From positions 1 to 19,853 of the forward strand of contig JALNWL010000022.1 in NCBI GenBank assembly GCA_023230905.1: DNA of 19,853 bases, written 5' to 3'. The notes beneath the pieces were generated by a model. That model was given only the letters and a program-made list of their open reading frames with translations, was not told where the DNA came from and ran no database searches. Positions 8,078 through 15,102 of this stretch are shown here, piece after piece; position 1 is the first letter of the stretch, and every line of letters starts with the position of its first letter. Source of the stretch: Syntrophales bacterium. Its GTDB lineage: Bacteria > Desulfobacterota > Syntrophia > Syntrophales > UBA2251. Position numbers and translations under genes: made by a program.

Positions 8078-8106
8078 ACTATAGGCCAAAATAATTGAAA
8101 TGTCAA
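8078..8106 (-). promoter_or_regulatory. Sigma-70 promoter of the large acyl-CoA dehydrogenase gene
   Basis: Minus strand: TTGACA (8106-8101), a 17-bp AT-rich spacer, TATAGT (8083-8078). This is a perfect -35 with optimal spacing and a near-consensus -10. The leader to the ATG at 8022 is about 50 nt. Confidence 0.85.
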
Positions 8107-8170
8107 CAGAAAACAGATTTCTCCGGGATCCGCGCGGGGCGTGCGGCGGGGCGGAACCGCTTCCGGACGG

Positions 8171-8674
8171 TCAGGCCGGAGGTGGATTTCCATAGGTCCG
8201 CTCGAAGAGCTGCTCCCGGACGGTGATCCCCCACTGGTCGCCGTCCTGTTCCCGTGCCAAACGGAAACCGTAGCTTTCATAGAGCCGGCGCGCCGGGTCC
8301 AGACCGGCGAAGGTCCAGAGGAACGCCCGGTGGAAGCGGATCCGGCAGAAGGCCTCCGCCGTCTCGAAGAGCCGCCGGCCGACACCCCGGCCGCGACAGG
8401 CGTCGTCCACGATGAACCAGTGCAGGTGGGCGCCCTCGGCGGGCGTCTCGCCGCCGTCCGCCGCGATGCCGCCGACGATCCGCTCGCCGTCCACGGCGAT
8501 CCAGAGACCGTCGTGGCGTGCATCGAACCGGCCGAGAAAATCGGCCATCCCCCGGGCGACCCATCGCTCGAAGTAAAGGCCGAATCCCCAGTGACGACTG
8601 TAGTACGTGCCGTGCAGTTCCGTGATCCGGCCGATGGCGCCTGGGAGATATCCGGAAACGATGCGGACGTCCAT
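8171..8674 (-). CDS. GNAT family N-acetyltransferase
   Basis: This 167-residue single-domain GNAT protein is expected to transfer an acetyl group from acetyl-CoA to an amine of a small molecule or protein. The acetyl-CoA pyrophosphate-binding motif A is RGRGVGRRLF (94-103), preceded by the HLHWFIVDDA strand (83-92). The later LDPARRLYESYGFRLA segment is the typical motif B with its Tyr and Phe. The frame stays open far upstream, but the start at 8674 has AAGGAG at ideal spacing and gives a normal family length. It begins 2 bp after the stop of the AmpG-like gene, so translation is probably coupled. As last gene of the C26 hydrolase-AmpG-GNAT operon it may acetylate a muropeptide-derived amine, but that is only a guess from position. 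Confidence 0.9.
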   Translation of the reverse strand: MDVRIVSGYLPGAIGRITELHGTYYSRHWGFGLYFERWVARGMADFLGRFDARHDGLWIAVDGERIVGGIAADGGETPAEGAHLHWFIVDDACRGRGVGRRLFETAEAFCRIRFHRAFLWTFAGLDPARRLYESYGFRLAREQDGDQWGITVREQLFERTYGNPPPA

Positions 8675-8676
8675 GT

Positions 8677-9951
8677 CTATTCTCCTTCCGTTCGTGGGGC
8701 CGCCCCCCACCGTTCGTAGGTCAGGATCAGCAGCAGGCCCGGCAGGGCGGCCGCCGTGCAGATGACGAAGAACAGCGGCCATCCCGCAGCGGAAACCAGG
8801 TATCCCGTCGGCGCCCCCGTGACGTAGCGGGTGACCGCCATGAAGCTGCTTAACAGCGCGTACTGGGTCGCGGTGAAGTTCTTGTTGCACAAGGCCATGA
8901 GCAGGGCCGTGTAGGCCGCGGTCCCCATGCCGCCCGTGAAGTTTTCCGTCCCGATGACGACGCTCAGGGCCCAGAGCTGGCGGCCGGTGTATTCCAGGAG
9001 CACGAACGTGAGGGTCGAAACCGCCTGGAGAAGACCGAAGACGGCGAGGGAGCGCTTCAGGCTCCACCGGGCCATGAGCCCGCCGCCGACTAGCCCGCCG
9101 ACGATGGTGGCCACCATGCCGAAGCCCTTGTAGATTGTCCCCAGCTCCGTCCGCGAGAAGCCGATGTGTTGAAGGATGTACGGTGTCGTCATCTGGGCGG
9201 CGGCGACGTCGCCGAGCTTGTACAGCACGATGAAGAAGAGGATCTCGACGGCTCCCGGCCTGCGGAAGAAATCGATGAACGGGAGGATGACGGCTTCCTC
9301 AAGGCTCCGGGGCGGCTCGACCCGCTGACCGCGGGAGGGATCCGTCAATGGTTCCGGAGCGAGAAGGGTGGCGATGCAGCCGCCGGCCATGACCGCCCCC
9401 ATGATGATGTAGACCGCCTTCCAGGAGAGGTGGTCGGACAGGATGAGCGCCAGGGCGCCGCTGACGAGAATGGCCAGGCGATAGCCCATAATCCAGATCC
9501 CCGCGCCCGCGCCCCGCTCCGCGGGCGCGAGAAGTTCCGTCCGGTAGGCGTCCAGAACGATGTCCTGGCTCGCGCTGAAGAAGGCGAGGCCCACGGCGAG
9601 AAACGCCACCATGACCGGTCGGGAGGCGGGATTGCAGAACCCCATGGCCGTGATCGCGCCGATGAGGGCGAGCTGCGTGATGAGCATCCAGCCCCGGCGC
9701 CGGCCCAAGAAGGGGGGAACGTAGCGGTCCATCAGGGGCGACCAGAGGAACTTCAGGGCATAGGGGAGGCCGACCAGGGAATACAGGCCGATGGTCCGGA
9801 TGTCGATTCCTTCCGTCACCATCCAGGCCGTGAGGGTCGTACTGCACAGGGCCAGGGGCATGCCCGAGGCGAAGCCCAAGACGAGCATCAGGGCCATCCG
9901 ACGGTTCGCGTAGATGGCGATGGATTCGATCAGGGTCCGTTTCAGCGTCAT
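8677..9951 (-). CDS. ampG: AmpG-type muropeptide MFS transporter
   Basis: This inner-membrane carrier of 424 residues has about twelve hydrophobic segments. AmpG-type permeases import GlcNAc-anhydroMurNAc peptides for cell-wall recycling. Family hallmarks near the N-terminus are GFASGMPLALCSTTLTAWM, GLYSLVGLPYALKFLWSPLMDR and the GRRRGWMLITQL segment. In the middle is SASQDIVLDAYRTELL, with the conserved QDIxxDAYR signature. The frame is open 41 codons further upstream, but the ATG at 9951 overlaps the upstream stop as ATGA and is followed by the typical short cytosolic N-terminus. It is the middle gene of an operon with an amidotransferase-like hydrolase before it and an acetyltransferase after it. 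The gene name rests on motif match; substrate range is untested. Confidence 0.86.
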   Translation of the reverse strand: MTLKRTLIESIAIYANRRMALMLVLGFASGMPLALCSTTLTAWMVTEGIDIRTIGLYSLVGLPYALKFLWSPLMDRYVPPFLGRRRGWMLITQLALIGAITAMGFCNPASRPVMVAFLAVGLAFFSASQDIVLDAYRTELLAPAERGAGAGIWIMGYRLAILVSGALALILSDHLSWKAVYIIMGAVMAGGCIATLLAPEPLTDPSRGQRVEPPRSLEEAVILPFIDFFRRPGAVEILFFIVLYKLGDVAAAQMTTPYILQHIGFSRTELGTIYKGFGMVATIVGGLVGGGLMARWSLKRSLAVFGLLQAVSTLTFVLLEYTGRQLWALSVVIGTENFTGGMGTAAYTALLMALCNKNFTATQYALLSSFMAVTRYVTGAPTGYLVSAAGWPLFFVICTAAALPGLLLILTYERWGAAPRTEGE

Positions 9952-10859
9952 GGGACGGTCCGCCGCCCGCGACGCGGCGGCGTCCTTTCCTGGTGGTGGA
10001 GGCGCGCGGCGGCCGTCAGGGCGCGAAAGACGGCCTGCTGCTCCACTCGGTCCGCCATACGTTCCGCGTGCCACTGAAGCCCGAGGAGGAAGCGTCCCTT
10101 GCGGCCCCAGTCGGAGCCCCGCGCCGGTTCGATGGCCTCCGCCAGCCCGTCGTCGGTCCAGGCAGAAGCCTCGAAGTCCCGTCCCGGACGCCCGGGATGT
10201 ACGGCCTGATGATGGAAGGAATTGGTCTCAAGACGGCCTCCCGGCGGTATCCCCACCACCCGGGCGATCAGGCTGCCGGGTTTCAGCGTGACGGGGTGCA
10301 GGTAGGCCGTGCCTGTAGTTTCCGGATCAGTCACGGCGTCGGACGGTCCCGGTTCGACGCCGTCGGTTGGACCCCGCCGGTCATCGGCGGCATGGGGCAG
10401 GGGGGGGCGCCCCGTCAAGGGTTGCCAGTCGGACCGGAGATCCTGGATCAGACCCCCGCCGCGGACCAGGGCGAGGAGCTGGCAGCCGCCGCAGATCGCC
10501 AGGACGGGCAGGTCGGTCTTTTCGAGGATGTGCCGGGCCAGCAGGAAGTCGAAGCGGTCCCGCCGCTCCGGCACCAGTTCGTGCTCCGGTTGCGGTCGGC
10601 CGCCGTAGTGCTCCGGGCGGTAATCCGCGCCGCCGATGAACAGGAAGGCGTCCAGTCCGGAGACCGACCGGCGCAGGAGTCCCGGATCATCCACGATCGG
10701 CAGGCACAGGGGGACGCCCCCCGCCCGGACGACGGCCTCGATATACGGGACCGGAACGCGCAGGGCCGGGGCCGCGGCTTCGCCCGGCGGCTCCCAGGAC
10801 ATGTTGAGACCGATGAACGGTTCGTTGCGGCCGGAGTCGGGCAGGGTCATGACGGACAT
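9948..10859 (-). CDS. Class I glutamine amidotransferase-like hydrolase (peptidase C26, PuuD-like)
   Basis: The protein of about 303 residues matches the gamma-glutamyl hydrolase/PuuD branch of class I glutamine amidotransferases. The nucleophile is Cys123 in LAICGGCQLL; the usual ICRG is ICGG here. The catalytic His264 and Glu266 lie in LLGLQWHAE. The FLFIGGADYRPEHYGG and TNSFHHQAV segments are typical of the family. Such enzymes cleave gamma-glutamyl amide bonds, for example gamma-glutamyl-GABA. The frame is open to 10952, but a consensus promoter at 10894-10922 lies inside that extension, so translation must start downstream of it. ATG 10859 and ATG 10850 are both possible and neither has a clear Shine-Dalgarno. 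The stop overlaps the ampG start. A gamma-D-glutamyl muropeptide substrate would fit the neighbour. Confidence 0.88.
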   Translation of the reverse strand: MSVMTLPDSGRNEPFIGLNMSWEPPGEAAAPALRVPVPYIEAVVRAGGVPLCLPIVDDPGLLRRSVSGLDAFLFIGGADYRPEHYGGRPQPEHELVPERRDRFDFLLARHILEKTDLPVLAICGGCQLLALVRGGGLIQDLRSDWQPLTGRPPLPHAADDRRGPTDGVEPGPSDAVTDPETTGTAYLHPVTLKPGSLIARVVGIPPGGRLETNSFHHQAVHPGRPGRDFEASAWTDDGLAEAIEPARGSDWGRKGRFLLGLQWHAERMADRVEQQAVFRALTAAARLHHQERTPPRRGRRTVP

Positions 10860-10893
10860 CCCGGGTTTTGGATTCACGGCATGGATCGGTTGC

Positions 10894-10922
10894 ACTATAG
10901 AAAATCCGCCCCGGGATGTCAA
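10894..10922 (-). promoter_or_regulatory. Sigma-70 promoter of the C26 hydrolase-ampG-GNAT operon
   Basis: Minus strand: TTGACA (10922-10917), 17-bp spacer, TATAGT (10899-10894). The hexamers and spacing are identical to the promoter at 8078-8106. Predicted start near 10887 leaves a leader of only about 28 nt. Confidence 0.85.
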
Positions 10923-11022
10923 CGGAGGGACGTCGCTTTCGCGGTGGTTCATGGGCTTATGTGTCGCTTCAAGAGCGTGATGCTCGACCTGGAGGGCGGG
11001 AAAAATGGGATAGGCCGGTTGT

Positions 11023-14000
11023 TCATGCAGATTTTTCCACTGTGATCCCCAGTCGCTTCATGCGCTTAATCAAGGTCGTTCGTTTCAGTCCCAGGAGCGC
11101 TGATGCGCCATTGTTTCCACCGATTTTCCCATGGGTCAGGGCGATGGTCTTCCGGATATGCGCTTTCTCGAGTTCAAGCAGGGTCTGAGGCCTGTTGTCA
11201 GCCTCCGCCGTCGTTCCGGAAGGTCCCGGTGCAAGGAATTTGATTCTTGGCTCGCCCAGGATCACCGCCCGTTCCATCATGTTCGCCAGCTCCCGGACGT
11301 TTCCGGGCCAGGGGTAGGCCTGCATCTTTTCCATTTCGGAATCGGAGATGTCCGGTTCTATCCGGTCATATCGGGCGCAGAAAAGCTTCAGGAAGTGGGA
11401 TGCCAGCGGGGGAATGTCCTCTTTTCTCGCCCGGAGGGGCGGTACATCGATGGGAAAGATGTTCAAGCGGAAAAAAAGATCAGCCCGGAATCGCCCCTGG
11501 GCAACCTCGTCCGCCAGGTTTTTGTTGGACGCCGTGATCAGGCGAAAATCGGAATGAAGGGTCCTCGTCCCGCCCACCCGCTGATATTCCTTTTCCTGAA
11601 GAATGCGCAACAGCCGGCTCTGGGTGGATAGGGGCAATTCGGAGACCTCGTCCAGAAAGATCGTACCGTTGTCGGCCAGTTCAAAGCGCCCCTCTTTGGT
11701 CCGGATCGCTCCGGTGAACGCGCCTTTTTCATGGCCGAAGAGTTCGCTGTCAATCAGGGTTTCCGGGAGGGCGGCGCAATTGACGCGGATGAAGGGTCCC
11801 TTGCAGCGTGGACTCGCGCGATGAACGGCCCGTGCGACCAGTTCCTTACCGACGCCCGTTTCGCCGTTGATGAGCACGGTTGACTGGGTCAGCGCCACTT
11901 TATGGATCAGTTCATGCAGGTTTTCAACGGCCTTGCTGACCCCGATGATGTCGTCAGTGGGCAGACATTCCCCACCCTGGTCCGGGTCCTGTCGTTGTTC
12001 ACGTCTCGTCTTAATCTGCAGTCTGGCGATTTTGTCGTAGGCGTGGACGCGGTCGATGGATACGGCAATCTGGGAAGCCAGGGCCGACAGCAATTTGAGC
12101 CCGTCGCGATCCATATCCGTAAAGCAGAATCGACCGTCCTGATACAGCGCACCCATGGACCGCCCCTCTTCAATCATCAGGGGAACGGAGATGACGCGGC
12201 GGAAGCCCTGCGCCTCGGGATCTTCCAGCTCGCGTTGGATGATCCCGCCGTCGCTGCTGTCGGCTGCTGTCCGGACGATATCGATCATCTGCGAGAAGGT
12301 TGTGTCCAGGATATCTTCCGGGATCAGATTCCTCGATGCGACCATGTTCAATTCCGCTGTCTCGCCATCCTTGATGAAGATTGCGGCCCGCTCGGCCCCG
12401 GTCAGCCGGGAGACGGCGTTGATGATTTTGATGATGATCTGTTCCGAATTTTTCTGACCTCCCAAAGCCTCGCCCATCTCGATGACCAGATCGAAGAGGC
12501 GGTCGCTCTTCGCGAAAGGCTCCGGAGGGATCAACGGTCTCATATCGGCGGGAAAGACGTCTTTGGCGATGGGTTTTAAAAAATCCCACGCCTTACGGCT
12601 CTGGATCTCCGCCTTCTGCCAGTTGTTTAGCTGCAGATAAAGACGGGCCAAGTCGATGCGGATCTTGGCCCTTTCCAACGCGCCGCCGCTCTTTTCCACC
12701 ATTTTCTTCAATTGCAGGAGTTCCTGAATTTTTACCTGCGGTGGGTTGTCGTCCTCCATCAGCTGAAGTTGCAGCCGGCGTATGGTCGCATACACGAGCG
12801 GATTGAGCTGCCCCTTCTTCAACTGGTACAAATAGTCGACCACGGGGCCCAACTCGACGGGCGACATGTTATGCCTCATGAGTCTGTATCCGGCATCGAA
12901 GACATGGGAGGTGTTCAGCGTATGATACCAACTGGACTTACGGATTTCCCAAAGCACCTTGAAATGTTCCGCAGCCCGATCAAAATGACCCTTGATGCAT
13001 TCGATATCCGACAGACCGATCCCCGCAAGAACCTCGGCCATGGGGACACGTTCCTGCCGGGCCAGTGCCAACGCCTTTTCGAAATAGGTCTGGCTGTTTT
13101 CCAGTTGTCTTATTTCCAGGAGAATGGTCCCCGTCGTTGCCAGGGCATACGAAGCCAGCGGCCAGTTGCTGTTCTTCTTCGCCTGACTGTGAATGGAATC
13201 GGAAATGCCCATGCCCCGGTGGGGCATGCCCATCTGGGTATAGCACAGCGCGAGATGGAGGGCGGTCAGGAGCGAAAAATCATCGGCCGCAATGGAGTCC
13301 AGCTTGCCCAGGGAATTCTCGTAAGACTGGATCGCCTGGCTTAAGTCGCCTTTAATCCAGTGTGCAAGCCCCTGCAACTGGAGCGCCCTGCGATACAAGG
13401 CATCGTCCTTGAGCCGACCGACCATTTCCCATCCCTGGTCGAAGTGATGGAGGGCTTTTTCATACTGAAACGACATCCAGCAGTTTTGTCCGATCAACAA
13501 TTGCAGAGAGGCCTGCGTCTTGAGATCGGTGAAGCATGCGGACATGTCCAACGCGAGGGAGAGGAATCGGTCGATCGCCTTGAGATTGGGATGGAGCAGC
13601 GAGAGCGAGGCCCGGCGTTCCACGGCCCGGATAAAGATTTCGTAGGTCCCGATGTCCGGTTGTTCGGCTTTGTCCAGGACCTGATCGGCGATGAATTCAA
13701 GCAGGCGGTTGTACAGTCTGATCGCTTGCGAGATGTGATGGTGCTTCTCTTCAGAAATAGCCGCCCGGTAGATGATCTCGATATCCGACTTCCGAATGCC
13801 CGCCAGAAGACACTTTTGCGCAATATCGATATAATGCGCCTCACTCTCCGGCAGCTTTTCAATGAGGATGTCAATGGCTTCCCGATAATATCGCGACAGG
13901 GTTTCCCCTTCGATCTGGCGGAGAATCTCTTCCCGGGGGAACTTCGGGGTCCATTCATAGCACCCGTTCCCACCGCTTCTCGCTCCGATCCATCGCTTCT

Positions 14001-14160
14001 TTTCAAGAAAGACGACGGCATCGACGATTCGTGACGGCAGCCAGTCCGGCCGCCCTGAAAACCAGTCCACGGAAAAATAGTCGTTGAAGGCGGCAAATCT
14101 GTAAACAATGTCCTTTGATTCCTCGGACAGTTGGAGCAACGCGGCGTTTTTTTTCGTCAT
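11023..14160 (-). CDS. Sigma-54-dependent activator with helical-repeat N-terminus, GAF, AAA+ and Fis HTH
   Basis: This is a 1045-residue bacterial enhancer-binding protein. Residues 1-95 look like a winged-helix segment. About 95-530 is a long run of helical, TPR-like repeats (for example FQYEKALHHFDQGWEMV and DLSQAIQSYENSLGKLD). About 552-730 is a GAF sensor domain. About 745-985 is the sigma-54 AAA+ domain with Walker A GETGVGKE (766-773), the sigma-54 contact loop GAFTGA (813-818), Walker B GTIFLDE (832-838) and the arginine finger region RFRADLFFRLN. The Fis-type HTH ends the protein (GGNNGASALLGLKRTTLIKRMKRLGI). It drives open-complex formation by sigma-54 polymerase. No receiver domain is present, so control is probably by ligand or protein contact. 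It is divergent from an operon with a canonical sigma-54 promoter. Start ATG has only a G-rich weak Shine-Dalgarno. Confidence 0.95.
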   Translation of the reverse strand: MTKKNAALLQLSEESKDIVYRFAAFNDYFSVDWFSGRPDWLPSRIVDAVVFLEKKRWIGARSGGNGCYEWTPKFPREEILRQIEGETLSRYYREAIDILIEKLPESEAHYIDIAQKCLLAGIRKSDIEIIYRAAISEEKHHHISQAIRLYNRLLEFIADQVLDKAEQPDIGTYEIFIRAVERRASLSLLHPNLKAIDRFLSLALDMSACFTDLKTQASLQLLIGQNCWMSFQYEKALHHFDQGWEMVGRLKDDALYRRALQLQGLAHWIKGDLSQAIQSYENSLGKLDSIAADDFSLLTALHLALCYTQMGMPHRGMGISDSIHSQAKKNSNWPLASYALATTGTILLEIRQLENSQTYFEKALALARQERVPMAEVLAGIGLSDIECIKGHFDRAAEHFKVLWEIRKSSWYHTLNTSHVFDAGYRLMRHNMSPVELGPVVDYLYQLKKGQLNPLVYATIRRLQLQLMEDDNPPQVKIQELLQLKKMVEKSGGALERAKIRIDLARLYLQLNNWQKAEIQSRKAWDFLKPIAKDVFPADMRPLIPPEPFAKSDRLFDLVIEMGEALGGQKNSEQIIIKIINAVSRLTGAERAAIFIKDGETAELNMVASRNLIPEDILDTTFSQMIDIVRTAADSSDGGIIQRELEDPEAQGFRRVISVPLMIEEGRSMGALYQDGRFCFTDMDRDGLKLLSALASQIAVSIDRVHAYDKIARLQIKTRREQRQDPDQGGECLPTDDIIGVSKAVENLHELIHKVALTQSTVLINGETGVGKELVARAVHRASPRCKGPFIRVNCAALPETLIDSELFGHEKGAFTGAIRTKEGRFELADNGTIFLDEVSELPLSTQSRLLRILQEKEYQRVGGTRTLHSDFRLITASNKNLADEVAQGRFRADLFFRLNIFPIDVPPLRARKEDIPPLASHFLKLFCARYDRIEPDISDSEMEKMQAYPWPGNVRELANMMERAVILGEPRIKFLAPGPSGTTAEADNRPQTLLELEKAHIRKTIALTHGKIGGNNGASALLGLKRTTLIKRMKRLGITVEKSA

Positions 14161-14192
14161 AACGGTTTCCCCCGGTTTGTGCGGCGGGATGG

Positions 14193-14221
14193 ATCCTACT
14201 GCGCATCCGTTAGCCTGTCAA
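14193..14221 (-). promoter_or_regulatory. Candidate sigma-70 promoter of the sigma-54 activator gene
   Basis: Minus strand TTGACA (14221-14216), 17-bp spacer, TAGGAT (14198-14193). The predicted start is about 25 nt before the ATG at 14160. Confidence 0.65.
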
Positions 14222-14228
14222 GGCTTCT

Positions 14229-14242
14229 GTCGCTATAGCAAC
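14229..14242. promoter_or_regulatory. Near-perfect palindrome, candidate activator binding site
   Basis: GTCGCTATAGCAAC has a perfect 8-bp core (GCTATAGC) and a 14-bp dyad with one mismatched pair. It lies about 95 bp upstream of the sigma-54 promoter, a normal enhancer distance, and just behind the -35 of the activator's own gene. Binding is inferred from position. Confidence 0.4.
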
Positions 14243-14334
14243 TTGTGCCACCATGGGGACTCGGCGCAGATTTCGGATGAACCGTCATGTGACGCACCCA
14301 GCCGTTATAATTGATAAATATTTATTTGTTCCTT

Positions 14335-14350
14335 TGGTATTATTATTGCT
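14335..14350 (+). promoter_or_regulatory. Sigma-54 (-24/-12) promoter of the PHP-thiolase-DUF35 operon
   Basis: The sequence TGGTATTATTATTGCT has GG at 14336-14337 and GC at 14348-14349 with exactly 10 bp between, matching TGG-N9-TTGC. It is preceded by an AT-rich tract (about 14304-14335) that could bend and includes a partial IHF-like TATCAA on the minus strand. Transcription should begin near 14360, where a 7-bp hairpin (TCCCCAG/CTGGGGA, 14357-14376) lies. The 313-bp gap between 14161 and 14473 is accounted for by these regulatory elements; no small gene is apparent. Confidence 0.85.
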
Positions 14351-14494
14351 TTTACATCCCCAGTGTCGCCTGGGGACGCCTGAAGAGAGGTCAACAAATC
14401 CGGATGGACCCGGCGCCTATTTCTGCTGGATCGGATCCAAGCGTTTCCTGTGGAAACGCATGTCGGGGAATGAATGGCGATTGCAAGGGAATCC

Positions 14495-15085
14495 ATGAAT
14501 TTGAAGGGGCAGCTCCATGTCCATACGACTTTTTCCGATGGCAGGCTCACCATTCAGGAAGCGGCCGATGTCTACGAGGATCTCGGGTTCGATTTCATCG
14601 TCATTACCGACCATGATCATCTCTTGAGGCCCGGTTATCGGGAAGCCGTTGAAGGGGTCAAATCGAACCTGCTCGTTTTCTTTGGCGTCGAACTCACGTT
14701 GCATACCCGGTGGGGTTATGTCCATGTCAGTCAAATCGAAGGTGAAGAGGAGAGCCTGTATGTTTTCAACCACCCATTCGAATATGGGTTGTCCCTGAAG
14801 CAGTGCCGCGAATGCATCGAGGATGTGACACGGGTCCATCGGCTGGATGCCGTCGAAGTATCCCATCAGGGTTTTTATACGCCGCTGTTCGATAACGAAT
14901 CCATCCCTTATCCGAAGGTGGCGACTGATGATTCACACGCCCGGTTGGGCTGCGGCCGGGCATGGATCGAGATGGATTGCGAGAAGAACAAGGACATCAT
15001 CTTGAGGCACATCAGGAAAGGTCGGTTCAAATATCGTTTTGTAAGAGGCCAGCCTGTTATTGCAGTGAAACCATGTGAACAATAA
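14495..15085 (+). CDS. PHP-domain metal-dependent phosphoesterase-like protein
   Basis: This is a stand-alone PHP domain of 196 residues. Metal-binding motifs are complete: HVHTTFSDG (His8, His10, Asp15), ITDHDHL (Asp39, His40, Asp41), GVELT (Glu66), FNHP (His93), and ATDDSHARLG (Asp145, Asp146, His148). The family includes histidinol phosphatase, polymerase-associated phosphoesterases and RNase AM-type nucleases. The substrate here is not evident. An ATG at 14474 is also in frame, but 14495 has AAGGG five bases upstream and gives the usual MxLKGxLHxH beginning. It is the first gene after the sigma-54 promoter and is followed 17 bp later by the first thiolase-fold gene, so it belongs to that operon. 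A hydrolytic or phosphate-releasing role in the same pathway is possible but unproven. Confidence 0.85.
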   Translation: MNLKGQLHVHTTFSDGRLTIQEAADVYEDLGFDFIVITDHDHLLRPGYREAVEGVKSNLLVFFGVELTLHTRWGYVHVSQIEGEEESLYVFNHPFEYGLSLKQCRECIEDVTRVHRLDAVEVSHQGFYTPLFDNESIPYPKVATDDSHARLGCGRAWIEMDCEKNKDIILRHIRKGRFKYRFVRGQPVIAVKPCEQ

Positions 15086-15102
15086 AGCGGGAGGCGTGAG
15101 AC

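Noticed and set aside
6397..8094. Plus-strand open frame of 565 codons antisense to the large acyl-CoA dehydrogenase
   Set aside because: Low-complexity His/Asp/Gly/Val-rich translation, overlaps a clear gene and its promoter.
8675..9067. Upstream extension of the GNAT frame
   Set aside because: It lies inside ampG in another frame; the ATG at 8674 has AAGGAG at the right spacing and gives a normal GNAT length.
10953..11022. Possible terminator of the sigma-54 activator gene
   Set aside because: Only a 4-bp stem (GAGC/GCTC) without a T-run is present, so I do not call a terminator here.
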